Shown here: one piece after another, positions 5,825 through 12,335 of the stretch | Layout: each line of letters starts with the position of its first letter | Position numbering within the stretch: the first letter of the stretch is position 1 | Assembly (NCBI GenBank): GCA_947253595.1 | Contig: CAMXZR010000036.1 | Span: forward strand, 1-14,135 | DNA from: an uncultured Olsenella sp. | Lineage (GTDB): Bacteria > Actinomycetota > Coriobacteriia > Coriobacteriales > Atopobiaceae | Length of the DNA stretch: 14,135 nucleotides | Direction: 5' to 3' | Notes under the pieces: model-generated | The model's input: the letters and a program-made list of their open reading frames with translations, nothing else | Told to the model about the DNA's origin: nothing | The model's database searches: none | Made by a program: the position numbers and the translations under genes

Positions 5825-7098
5825 ACGGAATCGCAAACGCGTTCCGCATTCCTGAGCTCAGGAAGAAGATCCTGGTCACTGCCGGGATCCTTCTTCTGTA
5901 TAGGTTTGGCGCCTACCTGCCGGCCCCTGGCGTGCCCTTTGCCAGCATGCTCGCCGCCTTTCAGGCGGCCGCGTCCAGCAGCGGTGCCATCGCCGTGCTG
6001 AACCTGTTCTCCGGAGGCGCGCTCTCGCGCGTCTCCGTGTTCAGCCTCGGTATCATGCCTTACATCACCGCCCAGATCATCCTCCAGATGTTCCAGGCGG
6101 TGATTCCCTCCCTCGGGGAGCTCGCTAAGGAAGGCGAGAGCGGACAGCGCAAGATCACCCAGTACACCCGCTACCTCACGATCGTCCTGGCCCTGATCAA
6201 CGCCATTGGCTACCTGTTCCTCTTCAAGAGCTATGGCATCGACTTCTCGTCCATGGGCTTCCCCGAGATGATCGAGAACCTGATCATCGTGGGCGTGCTC
6301 CTCACCGGTGCCATCATCATCATGTGGCTTGGAGAGGTCATCACCCAGAGGGGCATCGGCAACGGCATGTCGCTGATCATCTTTGCCAACATCATGGCCG
6401 GCCTGCCCCACTCGCTCACCTCCTCGGTGAGCACCTCCACCATGGGCGTCATCGCCACCGTGGTCACCCTGCTCGTGATCATCGCGATCATCCCCGTGAT
6501 CGTCTACATCGAGCGCGGGCAGCGTCGCATCCCGGTGCAGTACGCCAAGCGCGTGGTGGGCCGCAGGGTCATGGGCGGCCAGGCTACCTACCTGCCCATC
6601 AAGGTGAACACCGCGGGCGTCGTGCCGATCATCTTCGCCTCGGCGCTGCTGTACCTCCCGGCGCAGCTCGCCGTGTTCTTCCCCAACGTGGGCTGGATCC
6701 AGAGCTTCGCCAACATGCTGAGCTCCGGCGTCGTTAACTGGGTACTCTCCGTCGTGCTGATCGTCTTCTTCGCGTACTTCTACACCGCCATGGTGTTCAA
6801 CCCCGAAGAGACGGCCGACCAGCTCCGCAAGGCCGGCGGCTTCATCCCGGGCGTCCGTCCCGGCAGCGCCACCGCCGCCTACATCAAGAGCGTGCTCGAC
6901 CATATCACGCTGCCCGGCGCCCTCTTCATGGCGGCGCTGGCCGTGGTGCCGTCGATCCTCTTCGCCGTGACGGGCAACACCCTCATGCAGGCCTTCGGCG
7001 GCACCTCGGTGCTGATCATGGTCGGCGTGGCGATGGACACCATCTCGCAGTTGGAGTCGCAGCTCAAGATGCACAACTACGAGGGCTTCTTCAAGTAG
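5818..7098 (+). CDS. secY: preprotein translocase subunit SecY
   Basis: SecY, 426 residues, the channel of the SecYEG translocon in the cytoplasmic membrane. Ten hydrophobic segments fit, starting with about residues 17-34. Known conserved sites are the plug-region FSGGALSR (64-71), the second signature GQRRIPVQYAKR in the cytosolic loop (234-245), and GFIPGVRPG (341-349), which contains the arginine important for SecA-driven transport. It starts with GTG at 5818, overlapping the end of rplO by seven bases, so translation is likely coupled. A hairpin terminator follows at 7126, making secY the last gene of this operon. Confidence 0.97.
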   Translation: MLNGIANAFRIPELRKKILVTAGILLLYRFGAYLPAPGVPFASMLAAFQAAASSSGAIAVLNLFSGGALSRVSVFSLGIMPYITAQIILQMFQAVIPSLGELAKEGESGQRKITQYTRYLTIVLALINAIGYLFLFKSYGIDFSSMGFPEMIENLIIVGVLLTGAIIIMWLGEVITQRGIGNGMSLIIFANIMAGLPHSLTSSVSTSTMGVIATVVTLLVIIAIIPVIVYIERGQRRIPVQYAKRVVGRRVMGGQATYLPIKVNTAGVVPIIFASALLYLPAQLAVFFPNVGWIQSFANMLSSGVVNWVLSVVLIVFFAYFYTAMVFNPEETADQLRKAGGFIPGVRPGSATAAYIKSVLDHITLPGALFMAALAVVPSILFAVTGNTLMQAFGGTSVLIMVGVAMDTISQLESQLKMHNYEGFFK

Positions 7099-7125
7099 GG
7101 TCGTCGTGGGACCAATGCACTGGCG

Positions 7126-7160
7126 AGAGGGGCGGTCGCTTAGGCGGCCGTCCCTCTTTG
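7126..7160 (+). terminator. intrinsic terminator after secY
   Basis: Arms GAGGGGCGGTCGC (7127-7139) and GCGGCCGTCCCTC (7144-7156) pair with one wobble and one mismatch around a TTAG loop, followed by TTT. It lies 28 bases after the secY stop. The core is nearly the same as the terminator after map. Confidence 0.85.
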
Positions 7161-7184
7161 CATGGACGTGTCGCATGCGGCCAT

Positions 7185-7218
7185 GCCACCGCGTCGCGCT
7201 GTGCGCCACCGCGTCGCG
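7185..7218. repeat. 14-bp direct repeat upstream of adk
   Basis: GCCACCGCGTCGCG occurs at 7185-7198 and 7205-7218, a 20-bp period, i.e. about two helical turns. It lies between the secY terminator and the adk start. It may be a regulator-binding pair or a chance duplication in GC-rich DNA. Confidence 0.6.
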
Positions 7219-7258
7219 TGATGATTCTGATCGCACGCGGCCCGCTGCCTTTAGGGAG

Positions 7259-7264
7259 TAAACT
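7259..7264 (+). promoter_or_regulatory. possible -10 element for adk-map
   Basis: TAAACT matches the -10 consensus at four of six positions. No clear -35 is present. A promoter is expected because a strong terminator isolates adk from secY. The predicted leader is about 70 bases. Confidence 0.3.
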
Positions 7265-7341
7265 GTGCTTGTCGCGCGGCTGCGGACGCGAGCCGCCAGG
7301 ATGCGCTTCCGTCGCCCACACAGAGGAAGAGGGGAACCCGC

Positions 7342-7968
7342 ATGAACATCGTTCTGCTTGGCGCGCCCGGCGCGGGCAAGGGCACGCAGGCCCAGAGGCT
7401 CGTCGCCGACTACGGCGTGGCGCACATCTCCACCGGGGATCTCCTGCGCGCCGCGGTCAAGGCCCAGAGCAAGCTGGGCGTCGAGGCCAAGGGGTACATG
7501 GACGCCGGGCAGCTCGTACCCGATCAGCTCGTGATCGACCTGGTCAAGGAGCGCCTCCAGGAGGACGATGCGAAGAGGGGCTTCATCCTGGACGGGTTTC
7601 CCCGCAACACCCAACAGGCGGTCGTCCTCGACGCCGAGCTCAAGGAGATGGGCGTCGACCTCGACGCGGCCCTGCTCGTGGACGTCAAGCCAGAGGTCAT
7701 CGTCGCCCGCCTGAGTCAGAGGCGCACCTGCCGTTCCTGCGGCTACACCGCACCTGCCGGCGTGGACGTCTGCCCCCGCTGCGAGGGAGAGATGTACCAG
7801 CGCGACGACGACAGGCCCGAGACGATCGAGAAGCGCCTCGACACCTACCAGCAGCAGACCGCCCCGCTCATCGAGTACTACGGCGGTCACGGAATCCTGA
7901 AGGAGGTCGATGGAGACAGGCCCGTGGACGAGGTGTACGCCGACGTCAAGGCCCTCCTTAACCTATGA
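7342..7968 (+). CDS. adk: adenylate kinase with zinc LID domain
   Basis: Adenylate kinase, 208 residues, interconverts ATP + AMP and 2 ADP in the cytosol. P-loop GAPGAGKGT is at residues 7-15, the AMP-binding region HISTGDLLR at 28-36, and the family signature FILDGFPRN at 81-89. The LID (about 128-155) carries Cys130-x2-Cys133 and Cys144-x2-Cys147, the structural zinc type known from Gram-positive Adks. The phosphate-binding DDDRPETIEKRL follows at 155-166. ATG 7342 follows GAGGAAGAGGGG. The last four bases (ATGA) overlap the map start. Adk next to map after secY is a common arrangement. Confidence 0.97.
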   Translation: MNIVLLGAPGAGKGTQAQRLVADYGVAHISTGDLLRAAVKAQSKLGVEAKGYMDAGQLVPDQLVIDLVKERLQEDDAKRGFILDGFPRNTQQAVVLDAELKEMGVDLDAALLVDVKPEVIVARLSQRRTCRSCGYTAPAGVDVCPRCEGEMYQRDDDRPETIEKRLDTYQQQTAPLIEYYGGHGILKEVDGDRPVDEVYADVKALLNL

Positions 7969-8753
7969 TCAAGATCAAGTCAGCAGCAGAGATCGAGCAG
8001 ATGAAGATGGCGGGGTCGCTCTCGAAGCAGGCCCTGCGTCTCGCAGGCAGCATGGTGAGGCCCGGCGTCTCCACCAAGGAGATAGACAGCGCGGTTGAGG
8101 GTTTCATCCGCCTGCACTCGGCAATCCCCACCTTCAAGGGCTACGGTGGCTTCCCGGGCAGCATCTGCGCCTCCGTCAACGAGCAGATCGTGCACGGCAT
8201 CCCCTCTCCCGAAGTCTTCCTGAACGAAGGGGACATCATCTCGGTCGACACGGGGGCCACCTTTGGCGGCTGGGTGGGCGACAATGCCTGGACCTTCTAC
8301 GTCGGTGACCCCAGCGATGCGGTCAAGGGCCTCTGCGAAGTCACGCGAGACTGTCTCAAGGCAGGAATAGAGCAGGCGGTCCCCGGCAACCACCTGGGTG
8401 ACATCGGCCACGCCGTGCAGTCGCTGGCCGAGAGGAACGGCTACGGCGTCGTGCGCGAGTACGTGGGCCATGGGGTGGGACACGTCATGCACGAGGATCC
8501 CAACGTACCCAACTACGGCAAGAAGGGCCGCGGCGTGAGGCTGCAGGCCGGGATGGTCATCGCCATCGAGCCCATGATCACGCTGGGGACCTACGAGAAC
8601 CACACCCTCTCCAACGGCTGGACCGTGGTGACCGACGACGGCCTCCAGGCGGCCCACTACGAGAACACGATTGCCATCACCGAGGATGGTCCCGTCATCC
8701 TGACCCAGGACGAGGTCGGTCCCTGGTGCAGCATGCAGGGCGGCGAGGAGTAG
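7965..8753 (+). CDS. map: methionine aminopeptidase, type I
   Basis: Type I methionine aminopeptidase, 262 residues, removes N-terminal Met from nascent proteins after deformylation. All expected two-metal ligands are present: Asp95 (VDTG), Asp106 (GDNAW), His169 (GHGVG), Glu202 (IEPM) and Glu233 (HYENT). Substrate-site His78 (VHGIP) and His176 (MHEDP) are also present. No N-terminal SH3/zinc extension is seen, so it is the short class typified by E. coli. ATG 7965 overlaps the adk stop by four bases, and an RBS-like AAGGAGG occurs inside adk about 60 bases earlier, so reinitiation coupled to adk is likely. A terminator follows at 8787. Confidence 0.97.
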   Translation: MIKIKSAAEIEQMKMAGSLSKQALRLAGSMVRPGVSTKEIDSAVEGFIRLHSAIPTFKGYGGFPGSICASVNEQIVHGIPSPEVFLNEGDIISVDTGATFGGWVGDNAWTFYVGDPSDAVKGLCEVTRDCLKAGIEQAVPGNHLGDIGHAVQSLAERNGYGVVREYVGHGVGHVMHEDPNVPNYGKKGRGVRLQAGMVIAIEPMITLGTYENHTLSNGWTVVTDDGLQAAHYENTIAITEDGPVILTQDEVGPWCSMQGGEE

Positions 8754-8786
8754 GGCGCGTCACTCTCGACTCGCAGGGACGACCCA

Positions 8787-8820
8787 GGGGGGCGGTCGCA
8801 CGCGCGGCCGACCCCCTTTG
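8787..8820 (+). terminator. intrinsic terminator after map
   Basis: Arms GGGGGGCGGTCGC (8787-8799) and GCGGCCGACCCCC (8804-8816) pair with one mismatch and one wobble around an ACGC loop, then TTT. It lies 33 bases after the map stop and ends the adk-map transcript ahead of the infA promoter. Confidence 0.85.
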
Positions 8821-8858
8821 CCTACTGTGGTCCTGGCGTGTGCGAAGGGCTTGTGAAT

Positions 8859-8887
8859 TTGACTGATTTCCCTGCTTACCGTATGAT
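8859..8887 (+). promoter_or_regulatory. strong sigma-70-type promoter of the infA-rplQ operon
   Basis: -35 TTGACT (8859-8864) and -10 TATGAT (8882-8887), each five of six to consensus, are separated by exactly 17 bp. Transcription would start near 8894, giving a leader of about 32 bases to the infA GTG. This is the clearest promoter in the window. Confidence 0.85.
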
Positions 8888-8925
8888 TATCAGCCGCTGT
8901 GATTCACAGGGAGAAAGTAGGTAAG

Positions 8926-9144
8926 GTGGCTAAACAAGGCGGTATCGAGCTCGAGGGCAAGGTCGTGGAGCCCCTTCCCAACGCCATGTTCAAGGTGGAG
9001 CTCGAAAACGGCAAGACCATCCTCTGCACCATCTCGGGCAAGATCAGGATGAACTACATCCGCATCCTCCCCGGTGACCGCGTGGTGGTCGAGATTTCCC
9101 CGTACGACCTCACCAGGGGTCGCATCACCTACCGCTACAAGTAA
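8926..9144 (+). CDS. infA: translation initiation factor IF-1
   Basis: IF-1, 72 residues, a single S1-like OB-fold that occupies the A site during initiation. The sequence VAKQGGIELEGKVVEPLPNAMF to the ending RITYRYK covers the full family length. The start is the GTG at 8926, giving exactly 72 residues and the conserved (M)AK start; an ATT-type frame opening at 8899 would add nine residues that overlap the transcription start region. The RBS is AGGGAGA at 8908-8914. It leads the alpha operon behind the promoter at 8859. A 117-bp spacer to rpmJ shows no clear signal. Confidence 0.96.
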   Translation: MAKQGGIELEGKVVEPLPNAMFKVELENGKTILCTISGKIRMNYIRILPGDRVVVEISPYDLTRGRITYRYK

Positions 9145-9261
9145 CCCAAGGACACCGGATATTCACGCCTGCGGCTGGGCGAGGAGATAGGGCGGGCCAG
9201 CTTCCACCTGACCTGCCTCGGCAGTACCAGTTCGTACAAGCACTACCGGAAGGAAGAGACT

Positions 9262-9375
9262 ATGAAGGTGCGTCCTTCGGTCAAGAAGATGTGCGACAAG
9301 TGCAAGATCATCCGTCGCCATGGCAAGGTTTACGTGATCTGCGAGAACCCTCGCCACAAGCAGCGTCAGGGCTAA
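9262..9375 (+). CDS. rpmJ: 50S ribosomal protein L36
   Basis: L36, 37 residues, a tiny zinc-ribbon protein of the large subunit. MKVRPSVKKMCDKCK starts the protein, and the ligands Cys11, Cys14, Cys27 and His32 are all present, so it is the zinc-binding (C+) form. ATG 9262 follows GGAAGGAAGAG. It lies in the standard place between infA and rpsM. Confidence 0.96.
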   Translation: MKVRPSVKKMCDKCKIIRRHGKVYVICENPRHKQRQG

Positions 9376-9390
9376 GAGAGGAGCTCGAAG

Positions 9391-9762
9391 TTGGCACGTA
9401 TCAACGGTGTCGACCTCCCGCGCGAGAAGCGCACTGAGGTCGGTCTTACGTATCTGTACGGCATCGGTGCCACCAGCGCGAGGAAGATTTGCGCCGAGAC
9501 CGGCGTCGATCCCTCCACGCGCGTCAAGGATCTCACCGAGGACGAGGTGACCAAGATCCGCGACTACATCGACGCGAACTTCACCATCGAGGGCGACCTG
9601 CGCCGCGCTGTCAGGCAGAACACCGCCCGCCTGATGGAGATCGGCTGCTACCGTGGCCTCCGCCACCGCAAGGGCCTCCCCGTCCGTGGCCAGCGCACCC
9701 ACACCAACGCGCGCACCCGCAAGGGCAAGCGTCGCCAGATCGGTGCAAAGAAGAAGGCGTAG
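9391..9762 (+). CDS. rpsM: 30S ribosomal protein S13
   Basis: S13, 123 residues, in the small-subunit head, contacts P-site tRNA and the L5 bridge. Typical features are ARINGVDLPREKR, the helix-hairpin-like LTYLYGIG, and the basic tail GLPVRGQRTHTNARTRKGKRR (about 95-115). The start codon is TTG at 9391, seven bases after GAGAGGAG; the conserved second residue Ala and the RBS fix it. The gene begins 15 bases after the rpmJ stop. Confidence 0.96.
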   Translation: MARINGVDLPREKRTEVGLTYLYGIGATSARKICAETGVDPSTRVKDLTEDEVTKIRDYIDANFTIEGDLRRAVRQNTARLMEIGCYRGLRHRKGLPVRGQRTHTNARTRKGKRRQIGAKKKA

Positions 9763-9772
9763 GGGAGAGACA

Positions 9773-10174
9773 ATGCCGCAGAAGAAGAACCAGCGCACGC
9801 AGCACATCCGCCGCGCCGAGCGCAAGAACATCGCCGTGGGCCAGGCCCACATCAAGAGCACCTTCAACAACACGATCATCTCCATCACCGACCCCCAGGG
9901 CAACGTCATCGCCTGGCAGTCCGGTGGCACCGTCGGCTTCAAGGGCTCCCGCAAGAGCACCCCGTTCGCGGCCCAGGTCGCGGCCGAGGCCTGCGCCAAG
10001 GCAGCCATGGAGCACGGCCTTCACAGGGTGGCTGTGTTCGTCAAGGGCCCCGGCTCCGGCCGTGAGACCGCAATCCGCTCCCTCCAGGCCGCCGGCCTCG
10101 AGGTTTCGGGCATCCAGGACAAGACCCCCATCCCGCACAACGGCTGCCGTCCGTGCAAGCGCCGTCGCGTGTAG
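9773..10174 (+). CDS. rpsK: 30S ribosomal protein S11
   Basis: S11, 133 residues, on the small-subunit platform near the E-site. Diagnostic stretches are IKSTFNNTIISITD, GGTVGFKGSRKSTPFAAQ and VKGPGSGRETAIRSLQ. The C-terminus reads PHNGCRPCKRRRV; the usual form has Pro (or Lys) where Cys128 sits. ATG 9773 follows AGGGGAGAG, ten bases after the rpsM stop. A longer in-frame opening through rpsM is not used. Confidence 0.96.
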   Translation: MPQKKNQRTQHIRRAERKNIAVGQAHIKSTFNNTIISITDPQGNVIAWQSGGTVGFKGSRKSTPFAAQVAAEACAKAAMEHGLHRVAVFVKGPGSGRETAIRSLQAAGLEVSGIQDKTPIPHNGCRPCKRRRV

Positions 10175-10192
10175 TAAGGAAGGACAGTAGCA

Positions 10193-10786
10193 ATGGCAAT
10201 TGATAGGACCCCTGTCCTCAAGCGGTGCCGCCAGCTTGAAATCGACCCCATCGTCATGGGCATCAACAAGAAGTCCAACCGCCAGCCCAGGCGCACCCGT
10301 CGCCAGAAGAGCGAGTACGGCGAGCAGCTGCGCGAGAAGCAGAAGGCCAAGTTCATCTACGGCGTTCTGGAGAAGCAGTTCCGCGGCTACTACGAGAAGG
10401 CCATCAAGGAAGAGGGCATCACCGGCGACAACCTGATGAGTCTCCTCGAGCGTCGCCTCGACAACGTCGTCTTCCGCCTCGGCTTCGCCCGCACCCGCAA
10501 GGAGGCCCGCCAGACGGTCGACCACGGCCACATCACCGTGAACGGCCACCGCGTGGACATTCCCTCCTACCAGGTGAAGGCCGGCGACGTCGTGGCCGTG
10601 GCCCCCAAGGCCAAGGATCTTCTCCCCATCAAGGAGGCCATCGTCTCGTCCGAGCACATGGCCGTCCCCGCTTGGCTTGAGGTCGACATCGAGAAGCTGC
10701 GCGGCACCGTCCTGCAGACCCCCGCGCGCGACCAGATCGACCTCGACATCGACGCCCAGCTCATCGTCGAGCTCTACTCCAAGTAA
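10193..10786 (+). CDS. rpsD: 30S ribosomal protein S4
   Basis: S4, 197 residues, a primary 16S rRNA binder that nucleates assembly. An N-terminal basic region with only one Cys (residue 12) indicates the zinc-free class. The S4 RNA-binding domain (about 87-150) shows RRLDNVVFRLGFARTRKEAR and HGHITVNGHRVDIPS. ATG 10193 follows AAGGAAGGA. It sits 18 bases after rpsK, followed by rpoA, as in many bacteria where S4 autoregulates the operon. Confidence 0.97.
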   Translation: MAIDRTPVLKRCRQLEIDPIVMGINKKSNRQPRRTRRQKSEYGEQLREKQKAKFIYGVLEKQFRGYYEKAIKEEGITGDNLMSLLERRLDNVVFRLGFARTRKEARQTVDHGHITVNGHRVDIPSYQVKAGDVVAVAPKAKDLLPIKEAIVSSEHMAVPAWLEVDIEKLRGTVLQTPARDQIDLDIDAQLIVELYSK

Positions 10787-10809
10787 GTCCACACCGGTAG
10801 GAGGTATTC

Positions 10810-11751
10810 ATGTCAGAATTCATCCGACCGCAGGTGTCTGTCGAGGAGATTTCCGAGAACGTCGCCCGCGTCAGCGCTGAGCCGCTGGAGCGTGGCTACG
10901 GCAACACCCTCGGGAACTCCCTTCGTCGCGTGCTGCTCTCCTCGCTCGAGGGTGCGGCAGTCGAGGCCATCCAGATCGACGGCGTCCAGCACGAGTTCAC
11001 CACTGTCGACGGCGTCTACGAGGACGTCACCGACATCGTGCTCAACGTCAAGGGCCTGGTGTTCCGTCCCATGGGCACGGGCGACGAGGCCACGGCCACC
11101 ATCTCGGTCGATGGTCCCTGCACCGTGCGCGGCGGCGACTTCAAGGTTCCCGCCGAGTTCGAGCTCGTCAACAAGGATCACGTGATCTGCACGCTGGGCG
11201 AGGGCGCCCACCTCACCATGCAGATGCGCATCGGCATGGGTCGCGGCTACGTGTCCGGGGACGAGAACGAGCGCGAGGGCGATCCCATCGGCCTCATCCA
11301 CGTCGACGCCCTGTATTCCCCCGTGCGCCGCTGCGCCAAGGCCGTCGAGCCCTGCCGCGTCGGGCAGCACACGGACTACGACCGGCTTGTGCTCGAGGTC
11401 GAGACCGACGGCTCCCTCTCGCCCCGCGACGCAGTCGTCGAGGCGGCCAACATCGTCAACCAGCACATGAGCGCGTTCATGGGCCTGGCCGACGAGGAGG
11501 AGTCCGCAGAGGACGTCTCCATCTTCTCGAATGGCATCGAGGAGGACAGCACCGAGCTCGACAAGCAGATCGAGGACCTGGACCTCTCTGTCCGCTCCTA
11601 CAACTGCCTCAAGCGTGCGGGCATCCACGGCGTCCGCCAGCTGGTCGAGTTCTCCGAGAACGACCTGCTCAACATTCGCAACTTTGGCGTCAAGTCCATC
11701 GAGGAAGTCAAGGACAAGCTCGAGGCCATGGGCTTGGGCCTCAAGGACTAG
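10810..11751 (+). CDS. rpoA: DNA-directed RNA polymerase subunit alpha
   Basis: RpoA, 313 residues, full length. The N-terminal domain (about 1-228) dimerises and nucleates the polymerase; GYGNTLGNSLRRVLLSS (29-45) is conserved. An acidic linker (about 228-250) leads to the C-terminal domain (about 252-313), which contacts UP elements and activators. Arg262, Asn265 and Cys266 in SVRSYNCLKRAGI match the DNA-binding residues Arg265, Asn268 and Cys269 of E. coli. ATG 10810 follows a strong TAGGAGGT. The next gene, rplQ, begins 28 bp after the stop. Confidence 0.97.
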   Translation: MSEFIRPQVSVEEISENVARVSAEPLERGYGNTLGNSLRRVLLSSLEGAAVEAIQIDGVQHEFTTVDGVYEDVTDIVLNVKGLVFRPMGTGDEATATISVDGPCTVRGGDFKVPAEFELVNKDHVICTLGEGAHLTMQMRIGMGRGYVSGDENEREGDPIGLIHVDALYSPVRRCAKAVEPCRVGQHTDYDRLVLEVETDGSLSPRDAVVEAANIVNQHMSAFMGLADEEESAEDVSIFSNGIEEDSTELDKQIEDLDLSVRSYNCLKRAGIHGVRQLVEFSENDLLNIRNFGVKSIEEVKDKLEAMGLGLKD

Positions 11752-11779
11752 ACACAGCATTTAGAGGAGAAGCTAGACC

Positions 11780-12259
11780 ATGAGACACAACAAGAAGAGG
11801 GGTATGAAGCTCGGCACCGACGCCAGCCATACCAAGGCGATGAAGAAGAGCCTCGTTGCCGCGCTCCTTGCCAACGATCGCATCAAGACCCTCGAGCCCC
11901 GCGCCAAGGCCATCCGTCCCGATGTGGACAGGGTCATCACCTGGGCCAAGAGGGGCGACCTCGCCTCTCGCCGCCTCGCCATCGCCAAGGTGGGCGACAA
12001 GGAGATCGTGCGCGAGGTCTTCGAGAAGGCGGCGCAGGGCATGTGGGAGGGCCGTAACGGCGGTTACACCCGCATCATGAAGCTCGGGCCCCGCAAGGGC
12101 GACGCCGCCGAGGTCGTCATCATCGAGCTCGTTACCGAGCCCGTCCAGCCCAAGAAGGCCGCAACGACCGTCAAGAAGGTCGAGAAGGTCGTCGAGGCTG
12201 CTCCCGTGGTCGAGCCCGAGGCCAGCGAGCCCGAGGCCGAGGAGGGGGGCGCGGAGTAG
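11780..12259 (+). CDS. rplQ: 50S ribosomal protein L17 with acidic C-terminal extension
   Basis: L17, 159 residues, at the polypeptide exit side of the large subunit. The core (1-118) is standard, beginning MRHNKKRGMKLGTDASHTKA and ending near RKGDAAEVVIIELV. Residues 121-159 form a low-complexity tail rich in Lys/Val and then Glu/Pro/Ala (VEPEASEPEAEE). Such tails occur in actinobacterial L17; function unknown. ATG 11780 follows AGAGGAGAAG. It is the last gene of the operon; a terminator follows. Confidence 0.96.
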   Translation: MRHNKKRGMKLGTDASHTKAMKKSLVAALLANDRIKTLEPRAKAIRPDVDRVITWAKRGDLASRRLAIAKVGDKEIVREVFEKAAQGMWEGRNGGYTRIMKLGPRKGDAAEVVIIELVTEPVQPKKAATTVKKVEKVVEAAPVVEPEASEPEAEEGGAE

Positions 12260-12288
12260 CTCCGCCCTTCCTGAACGTGCGCAAAGCC

Positions 12289-12320
12289 AGGGAGGCCTGC
12301 GAAAGCGGGCCTCCCTTCTT
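12289..12320 (+). terminator. intrinsic terminator after rplQ
   Basis: Arms GGGAGGCCTGC (12290-12300) and GCGGGCCTCCC (12305-12315) pair across 11 positions with one wobble around a stable GAAA tetraloop, then TTCTT. It separates the ribosomal operon from the ECF genes; read-through may still feed them, since only 16 bases separate it from ecfA's ATG and no separate promoter is obvious. Confidence 0.85.
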
Positions 12321-12335
12321 CTCTAGGGGGGTGAC

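Noticed and set aside
5821..7890. Long minus-strand frame opposite secY and adk
   Set aside because: It is a mirror of GC-biased codon usage in the sense genes and has a histidine/aspartate/glycine-rich nonsense composition; secY and adk on the plus strand are unambiguous.
9145..9261. Small gene or RNA between infA and rpmJ
   Set aside because: Only weak stems (for example CTGC/GCAG) and no conserved-looking frame are visible in this 117-bp spacer.
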